Positions 35,990 through 52,511 of a DNA stretch of 64,000 nucleotides are shown in pieces. The stretch is from Centrapalus pauciflorus (lineage: Eukaryota; Streptophyta; Magnoliopsida; Asterales; Asteraceae): assembly GCA_020465985.1 (NCBI GenBank), contig JAANYP010000825.1:641501-705500 (forward strand), given 5' to 3'. Position numbers and translations under genes: made by a program. A model generated the notes under the pieces. It was given only the letters and a program-made list of their open reading frames with translations, was not told the DNA's origin and did not search any database. The first letter of the stretch is position 1. Each line of letters begins with the position of its first letter.

Positions 35990-36980
35990 ATATAGTTGAA
36001 ATCAATGGGGTATCATATTAGACTAGAGTAACGGGGTAACATATTAATGAACATGTAAACAAGGGATCATATTCATTACGATAAATTGTTAAATTTAATA
36101 CAAAATTGTAATCACTACAACAAATATGTCATTCGTTCACATTATTTTTACACGCTTTTTAAAAGTGTGTAAAAATTTAGTAAATTTTCTACACTTATAA
36201 ATGTGTTAAAAATTATTGCAGTAATAAGCGTGAAAATATATACTAAATCATCCTAATTACCACATTTAAAATCATGAAGAAAAAAGTTCACATGTATATG
36301 TGTGGACAAATTTTAATTTTTTCACACTTGAAAGTGTAGAGATAAATTTATCACACTCAATTTTATCACGTTTCCTCTTATGCGGACAAATTAAATGTGA
36401 CTAACTAATTTTCATACTTTTAAGCGTGGACAAATTATTAGTTTGTCCACATTTACATGTGCAAACTTTTTTAAAACACATATTTGAGTATAAAAACTCC
36501 ACACTTGTAATTGTAACTAATTTTTACATTCTTATAAGTGCGAATAAACATAAATTTTTTTTACGCACTTGCTAAAAGCGTGTAAAAATAACATGTACAA
36601 TTGACATTTTTTTGTAGTGAATATACACATATTCAAATATGCATTATTATTAATCACTAGTTCACATCATTTAATTACATGTTAATTACGATAAAATGTT
36701 TAATTTCATGCGAAAATGCAATATGCACACTTTTATGCATATTGCATCTTTGAAGTTTGAAAATGTGCATAATACTATTTTACATGAAATAATATATTTT
36801 ATCATAATGAACGTTTAATTATGTGAACTAGTAATTATAATAATGCACATTTGAACATGTACATATTTAGTTTTGCATAAAATTCAACATATTATCGTAA
36901 TGAACATATTAATTTAATATGATAACCCGGTAGCCCAGTCTAATATATATGGTACCTCATGATTTTGAATATATATTTGA
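35990..36980. mobile_element. Foldback element with arms of about 300 bp, split by a CACTA MITE
   Basis: The left arm (about 35995-36112 plus 36623-36735) is the reverse complement of the right arm (about 36760-36975); shared motifs include CATTACGATAA, TTTAATTT-GC and ATTAGACT. The pairing works only when 36113-36619 is removed, showing that the latter inserted later. Ends and target duplication are not sharp. Non-coding. Confidence 0.65.
36113..36619. mobile_element. CACTA MITE, 507 bp, second family
   Basis: Ends CACTACAACAAATATGTCA and GACATTTTTTTGTAGTG; target duplication AAT (36110-36112 and 36620-36622). Interior has TTTTTACACGC and AAGTGTG(A/T)A motifs in both orientations, unlike the GTGACAC family next to it. 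Confidence 0.87.
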
Positions 36981-38255
36981 TTTTAGTAATTTTCTAGTTT
37001 AAACAATTTGGTTAGCAAACATTTTAGTTTTGTCATCTATTTTATATATTTTCTTGTCAAACAAATAGTTAAATTACTATGATAAAATTCAAAATATAAG
37101 CAAAAAAAAAAGTGAGTACATGATCGAGTAGTTTTTAATATCAAGTCATCTTTCATGATGTGATGAGACACATTTGCATTGTATTCCGATTATCACCTTC
37201 AATCACCAACTATATTTTTAGCCAAAATTGATATATATTCTATAATCTATATGATGTTTTGTGCTTAATGATAATCAACATGATATCATTTTAAATTTCT
37301 AATTTAAGTAAAATACTTAACTAATTAAGTTGTTTTCCATCAAAAATAGGGATGTGTGTGTGTGTGTAAAAAGTGGTAGAAAATACGACATGTGTTAGAG
37401 TTGGTCTACAAATTAATTAAGTAGGTAATTAATTAGCTGTTAGTCTATTTTATTAAATCAACTAATGTATTTTAATCAAATATTGATCGATAATTAAATG
37501 CAATTATTAATGTATCTATTTTAAAATATAAGTGCACACATATAAATCATAGTTTTTTGTTTTGAGGACGAATTAATGAATTCTTTTTTCTAATCAAAGT
37601 ATCATTATATACAATTATATTTAACCGTTAATAAATTGTTTATGTTATTCTCACAACACATACCATAATATATAATCACTTGAAAAGATGTCGAGTAACC
37701 TGCTTAATTGATCAACTTGAAAATACATCAAATGGCCCTTAAAATAGAATATATTTTTTCTAATTTTGTAGTGTTACTTAAATATGTTATGTTGCATATT
37801 TATTACTTATAATATTTTTATCATATTATAAAATATTGATGTTTTAACTTTTTAATTACTTACGAGCAATGAATATATGGTTCTTAATTTATTTATGTTT
37901 TTTAAAAATTAATTTAATCTTAGAAAGTGTAAATGACAATAATTATTATATTAAAAATATTTAAGTTTTTAATTACAGGAGCGGAACCGAAGTTGCTTAA
38001 AGAAAGTGATGTGCTTGATTGAGTGCCAACTGCCAAGTGATGTGCTTAAAGAAAGTTTTTTGTCTTTGTTTAATCCTACGGCTCAAAACCTGCACAAATT
38101 TAACGGAATTTCAGGAGTGTCGTAGGTTCCACCACTTCAAAACTCATAAAAGGAGAACCTTTTATATCAACATTATTTGATAATTTAAAAGCATTATTAA
38201 AAAAATAGTTTATACACAATACATTTTTGCTATATATAATAATTTTATTTAAAAT
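36981..38255. other. AT-rich intergenic DNA, nothing recognised
   Basis: No coding frame of note. A short GTGTGTGTGTGT run lies near 37357. Confidence 0.6.
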
Positions 38256-38894
38256 CAAGGACGTACCCAAGGCTTCAGGATCAGCAGCACGGGCAACCGG
38301 TCTCCAAGCCAATAATCAAATTACATAGTGTAGTTTTGTTTTAATTTCGATTGTGCAACCAATGAAATTGAAGTGTGTAACCAGTGTATTTCTAAAATCT
38401 GAAAATTGTGAATAAGTTTAAAAAATGAAATTTATAATATTAACAAAACAATTAAATTTGTAGAATATTTATTTAATTAACAATAATTCAACTAAAACTG
38501 TAAATTCTAGAAATAAACTCAAATACAACTCTTTACTATTTTAGTTGCTCACTTTTTAAGATTTATTAGCCACACCGAACCCTCTTGTCCAAAAAAATAT
38601 ATAAAAATGTTTCCCCCTTTCACCTTGACATGCAAACTCCCTTCGGTATGTTTCTAATTTCTTGATTAAATTCTAGCTTTCTAAGGCTCTAAATCTTTTA
38701 ATTGTTTGATTGTTAGATTTCAGGATTCAGAGTTATAATTTGCTCTAATATTTTATTTGACTGTTTGCATATCTTTATTGCATATTATTGGTCCGGCCCA
38801 ACCAATTTAATTAACTAAATTATCGAACCGATAGGATGACGTAGATTGTCGTAGATGGTGCAACTGGCGACCCCGGATCCTGGGTCCGCCACTG
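38256..38894. mobile_element. Non-autonomous hAT element, 639 bp
   Basis: Exact 8-bp target duplication TTTAAAAT (38248-38255 and 38895-38902). Right end GGTCCGCCACTG as in 2130-2893; the left end CAAGGACGTACCC has drifted. Internal text near the left end (GCACGGGCAACCGG) also resembles the 2130 copy. Confidence 0.83.
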
Positions 38895-39304
38895 TTTAAA
38901 ATGATAAATTCATTTTTATTTTAGAGGTATATGACAAGCATAATAAAAATAAAAATAAAATAGTCATTTTAATTAAAGTTGTGTACAAATCATCTCTCGT
39001 TCTCCCTATTGTCATATATACATACCCTCTCGTTAATTTTTACTAATCATACATTTCCTATCTCATATTTTTTTATTAACAACAACACCTAGTGATCAAA
39101 CTTAATCTTCTCTCACGTTAAGATAAAATGCTTATGATTATCAAGAGGAGATGTACGTATAGAATAACAAATGATTTAATTCATTTTCTATCTAGGATAA
39201 AACATAGCATTGATCTGAGGATCAGACCAAGAAACATAGGAAGCTAAACATCCAAGTCATCCAGTTGAACAACACCATAAAGTATGTCAATCACTTTTTT
39301 TTTT

Positions 39305-39540
39305 GACGGAGAGTTCTTTTCAGTGACAAACCTCCATTGCTAAATTGCTAGCAAGGCTTGATTTTTTATTTTGAGACTTTGAATTCCCAAATCCCCAAAC
39401 TCTTTGCTGTTACAACTTTATCACAAGCTATCCAACATACTTTTTTTATCTCGTTTGCAATCCTAATAAATCTTTTTCGGGGGCTCTCAAGATTATGTAA
39501 TACCCCATCAGGAACATTAAATTTGGAGAAAAAGTACATT
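39305..39540 (-). pseudogene. LINE (non-LTR) reverse-transcriptase ORF remnant
   Basis: The minus strand, read across frames, resembles the C-terminal tail of plant LINE reverse transcriptases: a W-A-DKV segment, then LGIQSLKIKNQALLA, a stop, then QWRFVTEKNSP. Frameshifts and stops throughout; about 230 bp remain. The plus-strand ORF here is its antisense shadow. Confidence 0.6.
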
Positions 39541-39888
39541 TAAATTGCGTAAAATAGTGCACATCATATAACAATTAAACTATAATTTCTATAAAAAAAT
39601 GTTCACCGGACAAAAAAACTGTCACGTCAGTAATTTTTACCTTTCAAACCGATATAGTTACCTGGATTGACTTGATTTGGGAAGTATTATGTTACCCAAA
39701 TTGAAAAAAATTGTAACAGTGTGTTACGTTTTGACTCAATTAACTAAAAAGAGAAAATTAAAATCAGAAAATAAATTAATTATGATTTATATTACCAAAT
39801 AAGAGTTATCATTATCTATAAATTGTAAATAAATTATGCGTCGAAAGACATTCTAATTAAGGAAAATTCGAAATGGAATATATCCAAA
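39541..39888. other. AT-rich spacer, no gene seen
   Basis: A motif like CAAAAAAACTGTCACGTCAG occurs at about 39610 and again in similar form at about 41177, on both sides of the Helitron, suggesting a duplicated host or repeat segment. Confidence 0.4.
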
Positions 39889-40944
39889 TCTATATACCTA
39901 TTTAATAAAATTGTTTTCTAAGAACCATAAAACTTAAAATTAAAATTAAAATTAATTTCTCTACTTAATAATAATGATATTTAATATATCTTTTTATAAA
40001 TAAATCATTTAAAAAAATACTAATCATAAATAATTTTTAAGTTTATTATTATATTATTTTTATTATTAATCAAAAAATCTTTTAAATATTGTTTGTTGTG
40101 ATTTTATGAGATTTAATTAATTAATCATAATCTTATTTAAAATTAATTTGATTTAAAAAAATTTAATTTTATCTTGAAATAGTAATTAACACTTGTCACT
40201 AGTATAGGATGCCACTTGACATCATGTGAAAATGACAAATGGCATGTTAGTTACTCTTATAATCATATTTATAGATATTAATAAAACAAAATAGTTTGTG
40301 GCACGTGTCACTCCCTCAACTCTCTTAATTATTGTTTCCCGCACATTTTGCCTAAAATAACTTTTTCGATTAATTTATATAATTGATTTATAAAGAAACT
40401 AAAAGATTACTAATGCAATTAAACGATATTAAATGATTCCTAATTTAACCTCTAATTTACCTAAATTGTTTTATCTTGAATTATATAATTGATTTATAAA
40501 ACAATTTTTTTTTATTTTTAAACTTTAAATTATATGTTACATATTTTAATCCTAATCCTAATTTATAATTTATAAATAATAAATAAATAAATAACTTAAC
40601 CCATCAATTTACACGTGGCAAATCATATTCTAGAAAAAAAAAATATCTAAATCATATTTATCTAAATTTACATCTAATATAAGATTTAGAATCAATTCAA
40701 ATCAAATATTCATATTACAATAATTGATAACTACAATACAATAAAAAGTTTAGAGATGATAAAATAACTTATTATCATTCATATGTATTTAGAAGTCTAG
40801 AAAAACTATAATTTATGTCAAATTCTTTTATTTTTTTATAATAAAACTAAGTTTTTTTTATGTGTTTTAATTCTTAGTTTGTATGTATTTAATATAAACA
40901 ATTATATATTAAAATATCTGCGTAATACGCGGGTAATAAACTAG
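39889..40944 (+). mobile_element. Non-autonomous Helitron, about 1.06 kb
   Basis: Begins TCTATATACC after an A and ends CTAG before a T, as Helitrons insert between A and T without duplication. Ten bases before CTAG is a hairpin GCGTAATACGC (40920-40930). The inside holds GTGGCACGTGTCAC-like text near 40300, often seen in plant Helitrons. No RepHel frame. Confidence 0.7.
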
Positions 40945-41399
40945 TATTATATGCTTAAAAGATATTTTAAATGTTAATCTATTAAATTTTATGTGTTTAT
41001 CAATATGAATTATAAATCCAAATTATATCGATAATTGTATACATTTTCAGTTTAATTATTTTTAAATTGCATAAAGTAGTATTGTATTATCTAAAAGCCC
41101 TTTTAATTTGTATAAAATAGTACACGTCAACCAACAACTAAAACTAACATTTTCGTAAGAAAATCTAACTAGACAAATAAACTGTCACGTCAGCAAATTT
41201 TGTCATCCAATCTAACAATGTTACCTGCATTGACTTAATTTTGAAAGCATGTTATGTTAAATATTTTAAAATTAATGTTACTCAAATAGAATAAAAGTGA
41301 TAATTAGTTATATTTCAATGTAATTAATCCTACTCTGTGAACAAAAGTGATAATAAGTTATCTAACATGATCGTTGGTTGTTCGTGTGTGACATCTCAT

Positions 41400-42360
41400 A
41401 TTGGTGAGTGAGATAAACCAAAAGACATTTATATGGTGAGTTAACTCTTTTCCAACAGGACGCGTTTTGAGATAAAAACGAAATCCTGAGACACCGTGTT
41501 AGGGTGACCAAATCCGATAATATATTGTTCCGGTGGGTTTTGGGCTGTTAGATCGTGACGTCATGCCGTTGGACAAATTCGTCCGTACAGCTAAATGTTT
41601 CACTAACAAATTTCCAACAAACAGAACTATATCATATGCACTTTGCCGAATAACAGATATGATTTTTTTGTGATACTGTAAATCTTCTTCTACTTCTAGC
41701 ATCTTATCACAAGGTAAAAAAGCTCAAATTTGTGTTTCATGTCGTTAACTATTTGTAGGATTAGTTTTTTGTGCATTCAGAACCTTTTTTTGAAAATATC
41801 AGTTTCATTGACCATATTTTCTAAAAAATTATCATCCATTTGTAGTTTTACGGTCTCTATAAATTACAATTCTTTGTTTAGGTTAATTACGTAACGTATT
41901 TATAAACGCTGCAACAGCTTGTTGAAACACAATTTGACAGGGTGGGAACGGTGTAGCCGCAAGCTTCAGGCTGATGTGACAAGGTCGCCAAGTCGGCAGA
42001 ATTGGTATAGCGATCTCTCTTGCAACGGTATATTCATATTTTGTTAATTAAAGAAAACGAAAAGAAAGGGTTGAGATCATGGTTACGATTTTCTGGAGAG
42101 GAGGAAACGACTTACATGATCCAAAAAGGAGCTGGTGGTCCAAGCACGCGCGCGTCGACAAAGACTTGCTTGACTTTTCTGACGTCAAAATCATGAACAA
42201 GACGCGTCGGTCTGCGTAGAGATGACAGCGCGTGACATACACGCTTTCGTTAATGAGAGTATAGAAACGATGATGAAAGTATTGACCATATAGACACAAT
42301 GGCCCCTTCCTTTTTTGCAAGCGTTGGCACTCCTTGGCTTTTATTTCTTGTCGTCTTCTT
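41400..42360. other. Relatively GC-rich island without a recognised gene
   Basis: Stands out from its AT-rich surroundings. Contains CACGCGCGCGTCG, TGACGTCA (about 42180) and several TTGAC sites. Two minus-strand open frames (41499-41702 and 42048-42320) match nothing I know. Could be an old promoter or pseudogene, or part of a transposon. Confidence 0.35.
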
Positions 42361-42447
42361 ATGAAGTGGGAATATGTTTATATTTCTTTCTGTGATTGAT
42401 TTACTAATTTACCCTCCAAAAATCCATATTACTTGACAAATTTTTTA

Positions 42448-42755
42448 TTGGGTTTATTATAAAATATAAAATCAAAATGTTTTCAACTTTTTTACGTTTT
42501 CGTCCTTCATGTTATTTTTTAATAATAAAAAATCTCAGGTTATTTTTTTCTTTTTGATTTAGCAAAATTTTGACATTAAGCCTCAGTTATAATTTGTGAA
42601 CCGGGTTTTTAAAAACTAAAAAACCGGGTTCTAATGTCCAAATTTTCACTAAACCAAAAAGAAAAAATTAACTTGAAAACTTTTATGGAAAAAAATAACA
42701 TGGATAAACGAAAACACAAAATATATGAAAACATGTTAGTTTTTTTTTTTTTCAT
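42448..42755. mobile_element. Foldback MITE, GAAAACATGTT family, copy 1
   Basis: Arms reading inward from about 42448 and 42755 are inverted copies (AAAATGTTTTCAAC, CGTTTTCGTCC, ATGTTATTTTTT against their complements), with a central ACCGGGTTTTT / AAAAAACCGGGTT palindrome. Related to 45545 and 63784. Confidence 0.6.
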
Positions 42756-45544
42756 AATAGTGATTATGTCATTTTGTTAAAATATACTCCAGTATGTTGT
42801 AGAGTATATCTAGCATTGGAAAAAAATGTATGATGATGCTATTAAATAAAATATAACAATGAAGGATCAATTTAAATATAAAAGAACAATATTTTTGCAT
42901 TTTTTTAAATTTATATGATTAAGTATAATTATAATTATCCATAAAAATGACATGGTTATAACCAACGACTGCCTACTATATAACCTACCCAAATGCACCA
43001 ACTATCCAATGACCCACAAGATCTTTATTCATGATTCTATTTATGAACAATTATTAGAAAGATTTGATATCAAATATAGTATTATACATCCTATGTGTGT
43101 AATTATATGTTCAATACATTCAATATTTAACATATCTTCAGAACATTTGATCTCTTCTCGATCATCTCTTTAATTTTGTCATAGTTTTATAATTGATTTT
43201 TAGACAAATAAGTTAGATATATCAGCAAATCTCAAAAGTTTTATATTGATTTTACTAAATTACCCCAAAGGTCAAAACTAATGAATCCTACTACAATACT
43301 ACATGAAGTACCAAATGTTTGGTAGAATATTATATACAAGAACGAACATCTCCAAACATGTTTAGGACAACCTATCCATTAAACATATAACAACCAACAC
43401 ATCAATCCATGAGAATGTTTACGTTTTTTTCTATAAAATTTGACCATTTTCCCAATAAGAATGCAAATGTCATAACCATTGACCCTTCCTACTACATCAT
43501 CTTAGTACCAAATTTTGGATATATATATACTAACCAACCTGCCTACCCATCTATATGAATGTATATATATGCTTATTATTATTTTTTAATGTAACTTCAC
43601 CAAATTACCCTTAAGAAGACCTAGGTCATAACCAAATATTCTTACTACATTATCTAACAAAGTGCCAAATATTGTGTACCACTATTGTAAGACTCAATTA
43701 TAATAATCAATTATAGGTCACAAATGCCACAACTTATGCTATTTTATTCCATGTGACTTTTAGAATGATATATAATTAACTTAAAATTAACAATGATTAA
43801 TGAGAAATAAAAAAATAATAATTAAAATCAAATATAATTTGGCTCGAATTCCATCATAACACACCCACACATGACGTGCACACATCAAATGCAGAAAAAT
43901 TCCCGACCAAAACTTTGATTTTTTTTTTTTCCGATTGTGAGACTCGATGAAATTGAAGCCGGTCACTTAATCAACGAGCGCAATCAAAATTGTTAATCAT
44001 CAATGAACCTATGTTTGGACCAACATTAATAGGATTTGATGTTTTTGCATAACATAATGGGTAGGCATACATAATGGTCTTTCAAGATTGATCACACTGT
44101 AATATCAAATATATAGAGATTGATTATTTTACTAAGTTAGGATCTAAATTTTAAAGATTTAAAAATTACCATTTAATATTTAGTTCTTCTTCCACTATGA
44201 ATATAATTTCATCAATATGAAACCATGCATTTGAATAAGGAGTCCTATAATCAATGAGCATGTTTTTACTAAAAAAATAACATGTTTTCAGGGTTATTAT
44301 CGTACTCAGAATTTGTGTGTATAAAAGTTGAGATGGACATTTCAAACCAAGTCCAAGACCAATCCCAATGTGAAGTGGTCTGGTCCTAGTCCGTCCTCCA
44401 TTATAGTCGAGCTTCGGTTCACATCCAGTCTTTGGGTTGGTTTTGGTCCAGTCTATGTCTTGCGATACTAAGCGGTCTGGCCTAGTCCATCTTTTTTCCT
44501 TAGACAAAAGGAGATTATTCGTCTCTGTGGTTTGATAGTTTACTTGGGTTAAGTCCCAAAACTTGAATCATGCCATTTTTCGTCCCTGTTTTGCTACTTT
44601 GGTCCGAAATTAGTTTCTGAATTGTTAAACTTAACGACCAAACAATTAATTTTTTTAAAATGATCATTTTACCATTATTAATGTGTTATTAATTCCATCT
44701 ATTGTCCAATTTTTTTTGTTTTTAATTTTTGTAATATTTATTATATTAAGTTTATTTATAGATATACTTAATTTATAAATATAACTGTTTTATTTAGTAT
44801 TTTCTTTATATTCTTAGTTTATATATTTTTTAAAATTAATTTAGGAATATCTTTTTCTTTATTAATTTAGTTTAAATTAATAAAATAAATTTTCTAAGCA
44901 TAATTATTATGTTATTTTGTGATGTGACTGTTTAATTACTAGAAAAAATAATGTTTTGATAGTTTCATCGGTTTGGTCCTTCAATGTTTTTTCTTTTAGC
45001 TATATAATCATTGTGTGATTTTTTATTGACATTGTTGTATAATTCAACCATTAATATATGGTACGTGTTTCGTTGATGAAATATGTTCTCATCAAATTCG
45101 CTCATTTACAAGTGCTTCCTGTTCCTCATTGATTTTTTTTGATATATAATTAAATAAATTTTAAATATTTTAAAGCATTAAGTTGGTAAATTCGATTAGA
45201 GTAAAATGGTCCTATTAAAATTATATATTTGACCTAAAAAGTCAATTAAGTAGATAAATATGTATTAATGTTGAACTTGAAAATGAAGGGATAAGTTTAA
45301 TTAATTTAAAAAGATTACTTTTACATCATTCTTTAATTAATACATGATTTCGTTATCCTAAAATGGATTAATGTTGCAAGTAAAAGCTCGATTGTACTTA
45401 AAGAATAGAGAGAAGTTAAAACTGCTTTATTACGTGTTGACAAAAAGAAAAAGCTTAATTATTGCCCCTTTCTAAGGAGACTGGAGACGTAACCTACTAC
45501 TATATTTATATATAATAAATTAATAATTGATAAATATGACTTTA
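42756..45544. other. AT-rich intergenic DNA with degenerate repeats
   Basis: No host gene recognised. 44300-44510 holds repeated GGTCCAGTC/GGTCTGG units resembling the interior of the pronoun-like hAT MITEs elsewhere in the window. 44515-44690 resembles one end of the 'GTCCCT...GTTTG' Mutator-type family at 15501, without a partner arm. Confidence 0.45.
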
Positions 45545-45970
45545 AACATTATAAAATGGGTTTAATATGAAAAAAACCAACATGTTTTCATATTTTTTGT
45601 GATTTAGTCTCTTCATGTTTTTTTTCCCTAAGAAAGTCTTCAAGTTATTGTTTTCAATCCGGTTTTCGGAAACAATTTGTTTTTTTTTCATAATCAACCC
45701 ATTTTACTCTGAAAGGTCCATAAACTTGAAGACTTTTTTGAAAAAATAAAGAAAAATTTCAAAAATCACAAATGATAATATTACTTAAGCATTTTATTGG
45801 TAAAAAATAACACTGTGGGACAATTTAGTAGATTTTATTCACTACTATGATGCACTATGCTTTTCCTTGAGATGTATTGTGGTTTTTCAAATTTCTTTAA
45901 TGCACATCAAATAGTGTAATGCAATAAAAATCATAGTGCATCATGGTAGTTAATAAAATTCGGTATCTAT
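45545..45970. mobile_element. GAAAACATGTT-family repeat, copy 2, with a small foldback
   Basis: 45548-45670 matches the start of the copy at 63784 (TATGAAAAAAACCAACATG, GTGATTTAGTC). Further right, 45829-45961 is a separate hairpin: ATTCACTACTATGATGCACT against AGTGCATCATGGTAGTTAAT. Confidence 0.5.
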
Positions 45971-47776
45971 GGAAAAGTCTAATTTTTTATTAAGTATATA
46001 TATTTAAAAAAAAAGCAGGTTTGTTATTAAAAAAATGTGTCAATAAATTTGATGATAAATCGACCTATAGCTCAATAGGTAAGACATTGGTCTATGGAGT
46101 TATAAGTTCAGGATTTGTTCCTTATATAAGTAATTGAATATTTTATTTTTGTTAAGAAGGATATCGATCGTGTGATGAATCAAGTGATCGTGATGCACCA
46201 TGTTTTCCTTTGCAATGCGTAGTGGTACTACTGGACCAACCGCGTGAGGATGAGGATGAAAAATGAAATCCAACCTCGCCCCATTGTCATTGTCTATTCG
46301 GAAAGCTAATCGAAATATTGGCTCAATAGTTAAGCCCTATACAAACATGCCTAATATCTGATTGGAATAAGTTTATAGGACCATTCAACCATATAACTCG
46401 TTATCAAACACCACTTAAATAACAAAAATAAAATTGGTGATGTGAACAAATAATACTAGTCGGAAAAAAAAATGAAAAAATTGGTGGTGTGAAGATGGAC
46501 GGTGAGTTTTCGTCTTTTATTGGAATGGTCACATAAACATTGGGTCAGAGTCAAAGTTTGGCATGATTAGATCGTGGGTTGTTAACAATCGATCGTGGAA
46601 TTGGAAATATGCTTTAATGCTAGCTATTCTTCCGACTATAGACACCCGTTCATGTTTTAATTAGAGACTGTTTGGTAGAGAGATTTGAGAGAAGAGAATT
46701 ATGATTTCTCTTGTTTGGAAGAAATGCTCTCAATTTTTAGACGGAGAATTAAATTCTCTGGAAATTGTTTGAAGGCTAAATATAGAGAAATGCAATTCTC
46801 TCCATTTGGTATGGTGAGAATTGACTGTCTTGTGTCTCTACTCCACCTGAGCCACCATTTATCCTCTTTATTTCTCTGTTGATACCAAACAAGATACACA
46901 ATTTCAATTCTCCACCCATTTTCATTTCTCCCCAATTCCATTTCTCCCCCATTTCCATTTCTATTTCTTCTCATTTCTTTTCTCTGTAGTAAACGTACCT
47001 TAGAGTAAAATTTCTATTTTTCTAGAAATTTCTTTTATGAGATAAATGATAATACTTTAAAAAATTATCACAATCATTTGAGTTATATATAAGGTCACTT
47101 GATTTTTTTTGATGAAATTTTAGATAGCCAATTCGTGTAAAATCATATTCACATCATATGTTGTCAGGTTATAGGATTTGATTTAGATATCAATTTGCGA
47201 GGCAATTGTAAACGTTGCAATCTAAAGAGTGATGACTATTTTTGTAAAATAGCTTGTGTTCAGTATCTATGGAACGACTTAGTAAATTAAAAATCTTAGC
47301 TAGCCTTGGGTTTGTGTAATGTAATTCGATAAAAGTGTAATTTAAATTTAGTTTGTTTATAATTTTTTGATAAATATTGTAAAAAGCCTCATGTGTTGTT
47401 CATCAAATATCCTTATTTATAAAAATTTAACATTCCTTTCAACTTATACATGAATTAAATTCCAATTTATATCTCTAACTAATACTAAAAATCATCTTCT
47501 AATTTTTCATAATCAACCATATTAATAACTAAATTTTAAATTTCAGTTCTTTCGAATTTTATTTCGTAAACCAAACGTCACATTAATGTTTTTCGGCCAG
47601 TAGACATAAGACAAGAGGTCCAGGCTCTAGACCATGATAAATTTATGGAGTAAATATTTTGTTGAATATGAATTTTTTGTCATGTACAAGTATAGATCTA
47701 GAATTAGTTATGTACGGCATCTTAAAAAAATCCACACACATTGGATGTTAGTTTTGGTTTCCTACGTATATTTTAT
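45971..47776. other. Intergenic DNA with tRNA-like and MITE-like pieces
   Basis: 46066-46135 has tRNA-like A-box (TAGCTCAATAGG) and B-box-like (GTTCAGGATTTGTTCC) text but no good cloverleaf. 46665-47000 is bordered by GAGACTGTTTGGTAGAGA and TCTCTGTAGTAAACGTACC, a possible diverged MITE. No gene. Confidence 0.4.
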
Positions 47777-48108
47777 AGGGAAAATTAACAAGAAAGATAA
47801 TATAAAATATAAAATTTTACAATAAAGGTATTGAAAAATTTTTTTTTGTCGAGAAAGATAATGTAAAATTCTATTTTGGCCAACAAAAGACATGAAATTT
47901 AAATTTTAGGCCAATAAAGATAATCAAATATTATTCTTTTACCAAAAAAGGGAGAATAAAATTAAAAATTTACTTTTTGTAATTGGTCTTCAGTATCCTT
48001 TTTTGTCAAATTTGAATTTTACGTTATCTTTACTGGCCTGTAAAATTTTACATTACCTTTATTGTCAATTTTAAAATTTTATATTATCTTTTTTGGTAAT
48101 TTGCCCTA
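47777..48108. mobile_element. Foldback MITE, about 330 bp
   Basis: Arms AGGGAAAATTAAC-AGAAAGATAATATAAAAT and its complement ending TTTGCCCT pair for about 60 bp. ATTTTAT lies directly outside both ends. Non-coding. Confidence 0.65.
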
Positions 48109-48823
48109 TTTTATATTAGATACAACATAATTAAATAACAGATTTTCTAAATAAATAAATAGATTTGGTTAGAAAACTAAAAGTCAGGTTTTCTTTTTGT
48201 TTATTTATAAGAGTAGTTTGCATGTACTTAATTACGTCTATCAAAAAGACTAGAACGACTATTCATATTTTATTATTGAACTGGGATATGATATATATTC
48301 ACCTGCTCGATTGTAATTACTCGCAAATTCTGAATATATAAAATAAGCTGGTCGTATAAGTATGTGTTCTTCAGAAATATTTCTTTATAAATAATAATAA
48401 ATAATACACTTGTTCCTACATCAATGTTAATAGAATTTTATAATCCACACTTTAAATTAAAATATAAATTTGGTATGTTTTATAAATATTATACAGTACT
48501 TAAATATTATATAAGTTATTGATCTGAATTACAACTATTGCTTAACTATTTTTTATTATTAATATATAGGAATTTGTCACAATAATTCTAAATTCAGTTT
48601 TTAAAATTCTTATTATTGCTTTTTATAACATATAAATATTTAATTTGTAGAGTTTGTTGAATACTTTATTAAATGTTATAACTAATTATAACATCATATC
48701 ATATATCCTTTGCAATTCTTACATGCCTTCTTATTTCTTAATTCTTAGGCGGTTCCCATTAATGGCGTTTATTCGAGTTTTTGGTTTGTGCATTTTGAAC
48801 CCAATTACCAAATATATAGTGTA

Positions 48824-52511
<3,688 letters not shown>

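Noticed and set aside
39358..39543. Plus-strand 61-codon frame
   Set aside because: It is antisense to a LINE reverse-transcriptase remnant.
46066..46135. tRNA gene
   Set aside because: Box-like motifs are present, but acceptor and anticodon stems do not pair well enough for a functional cloverleaf.
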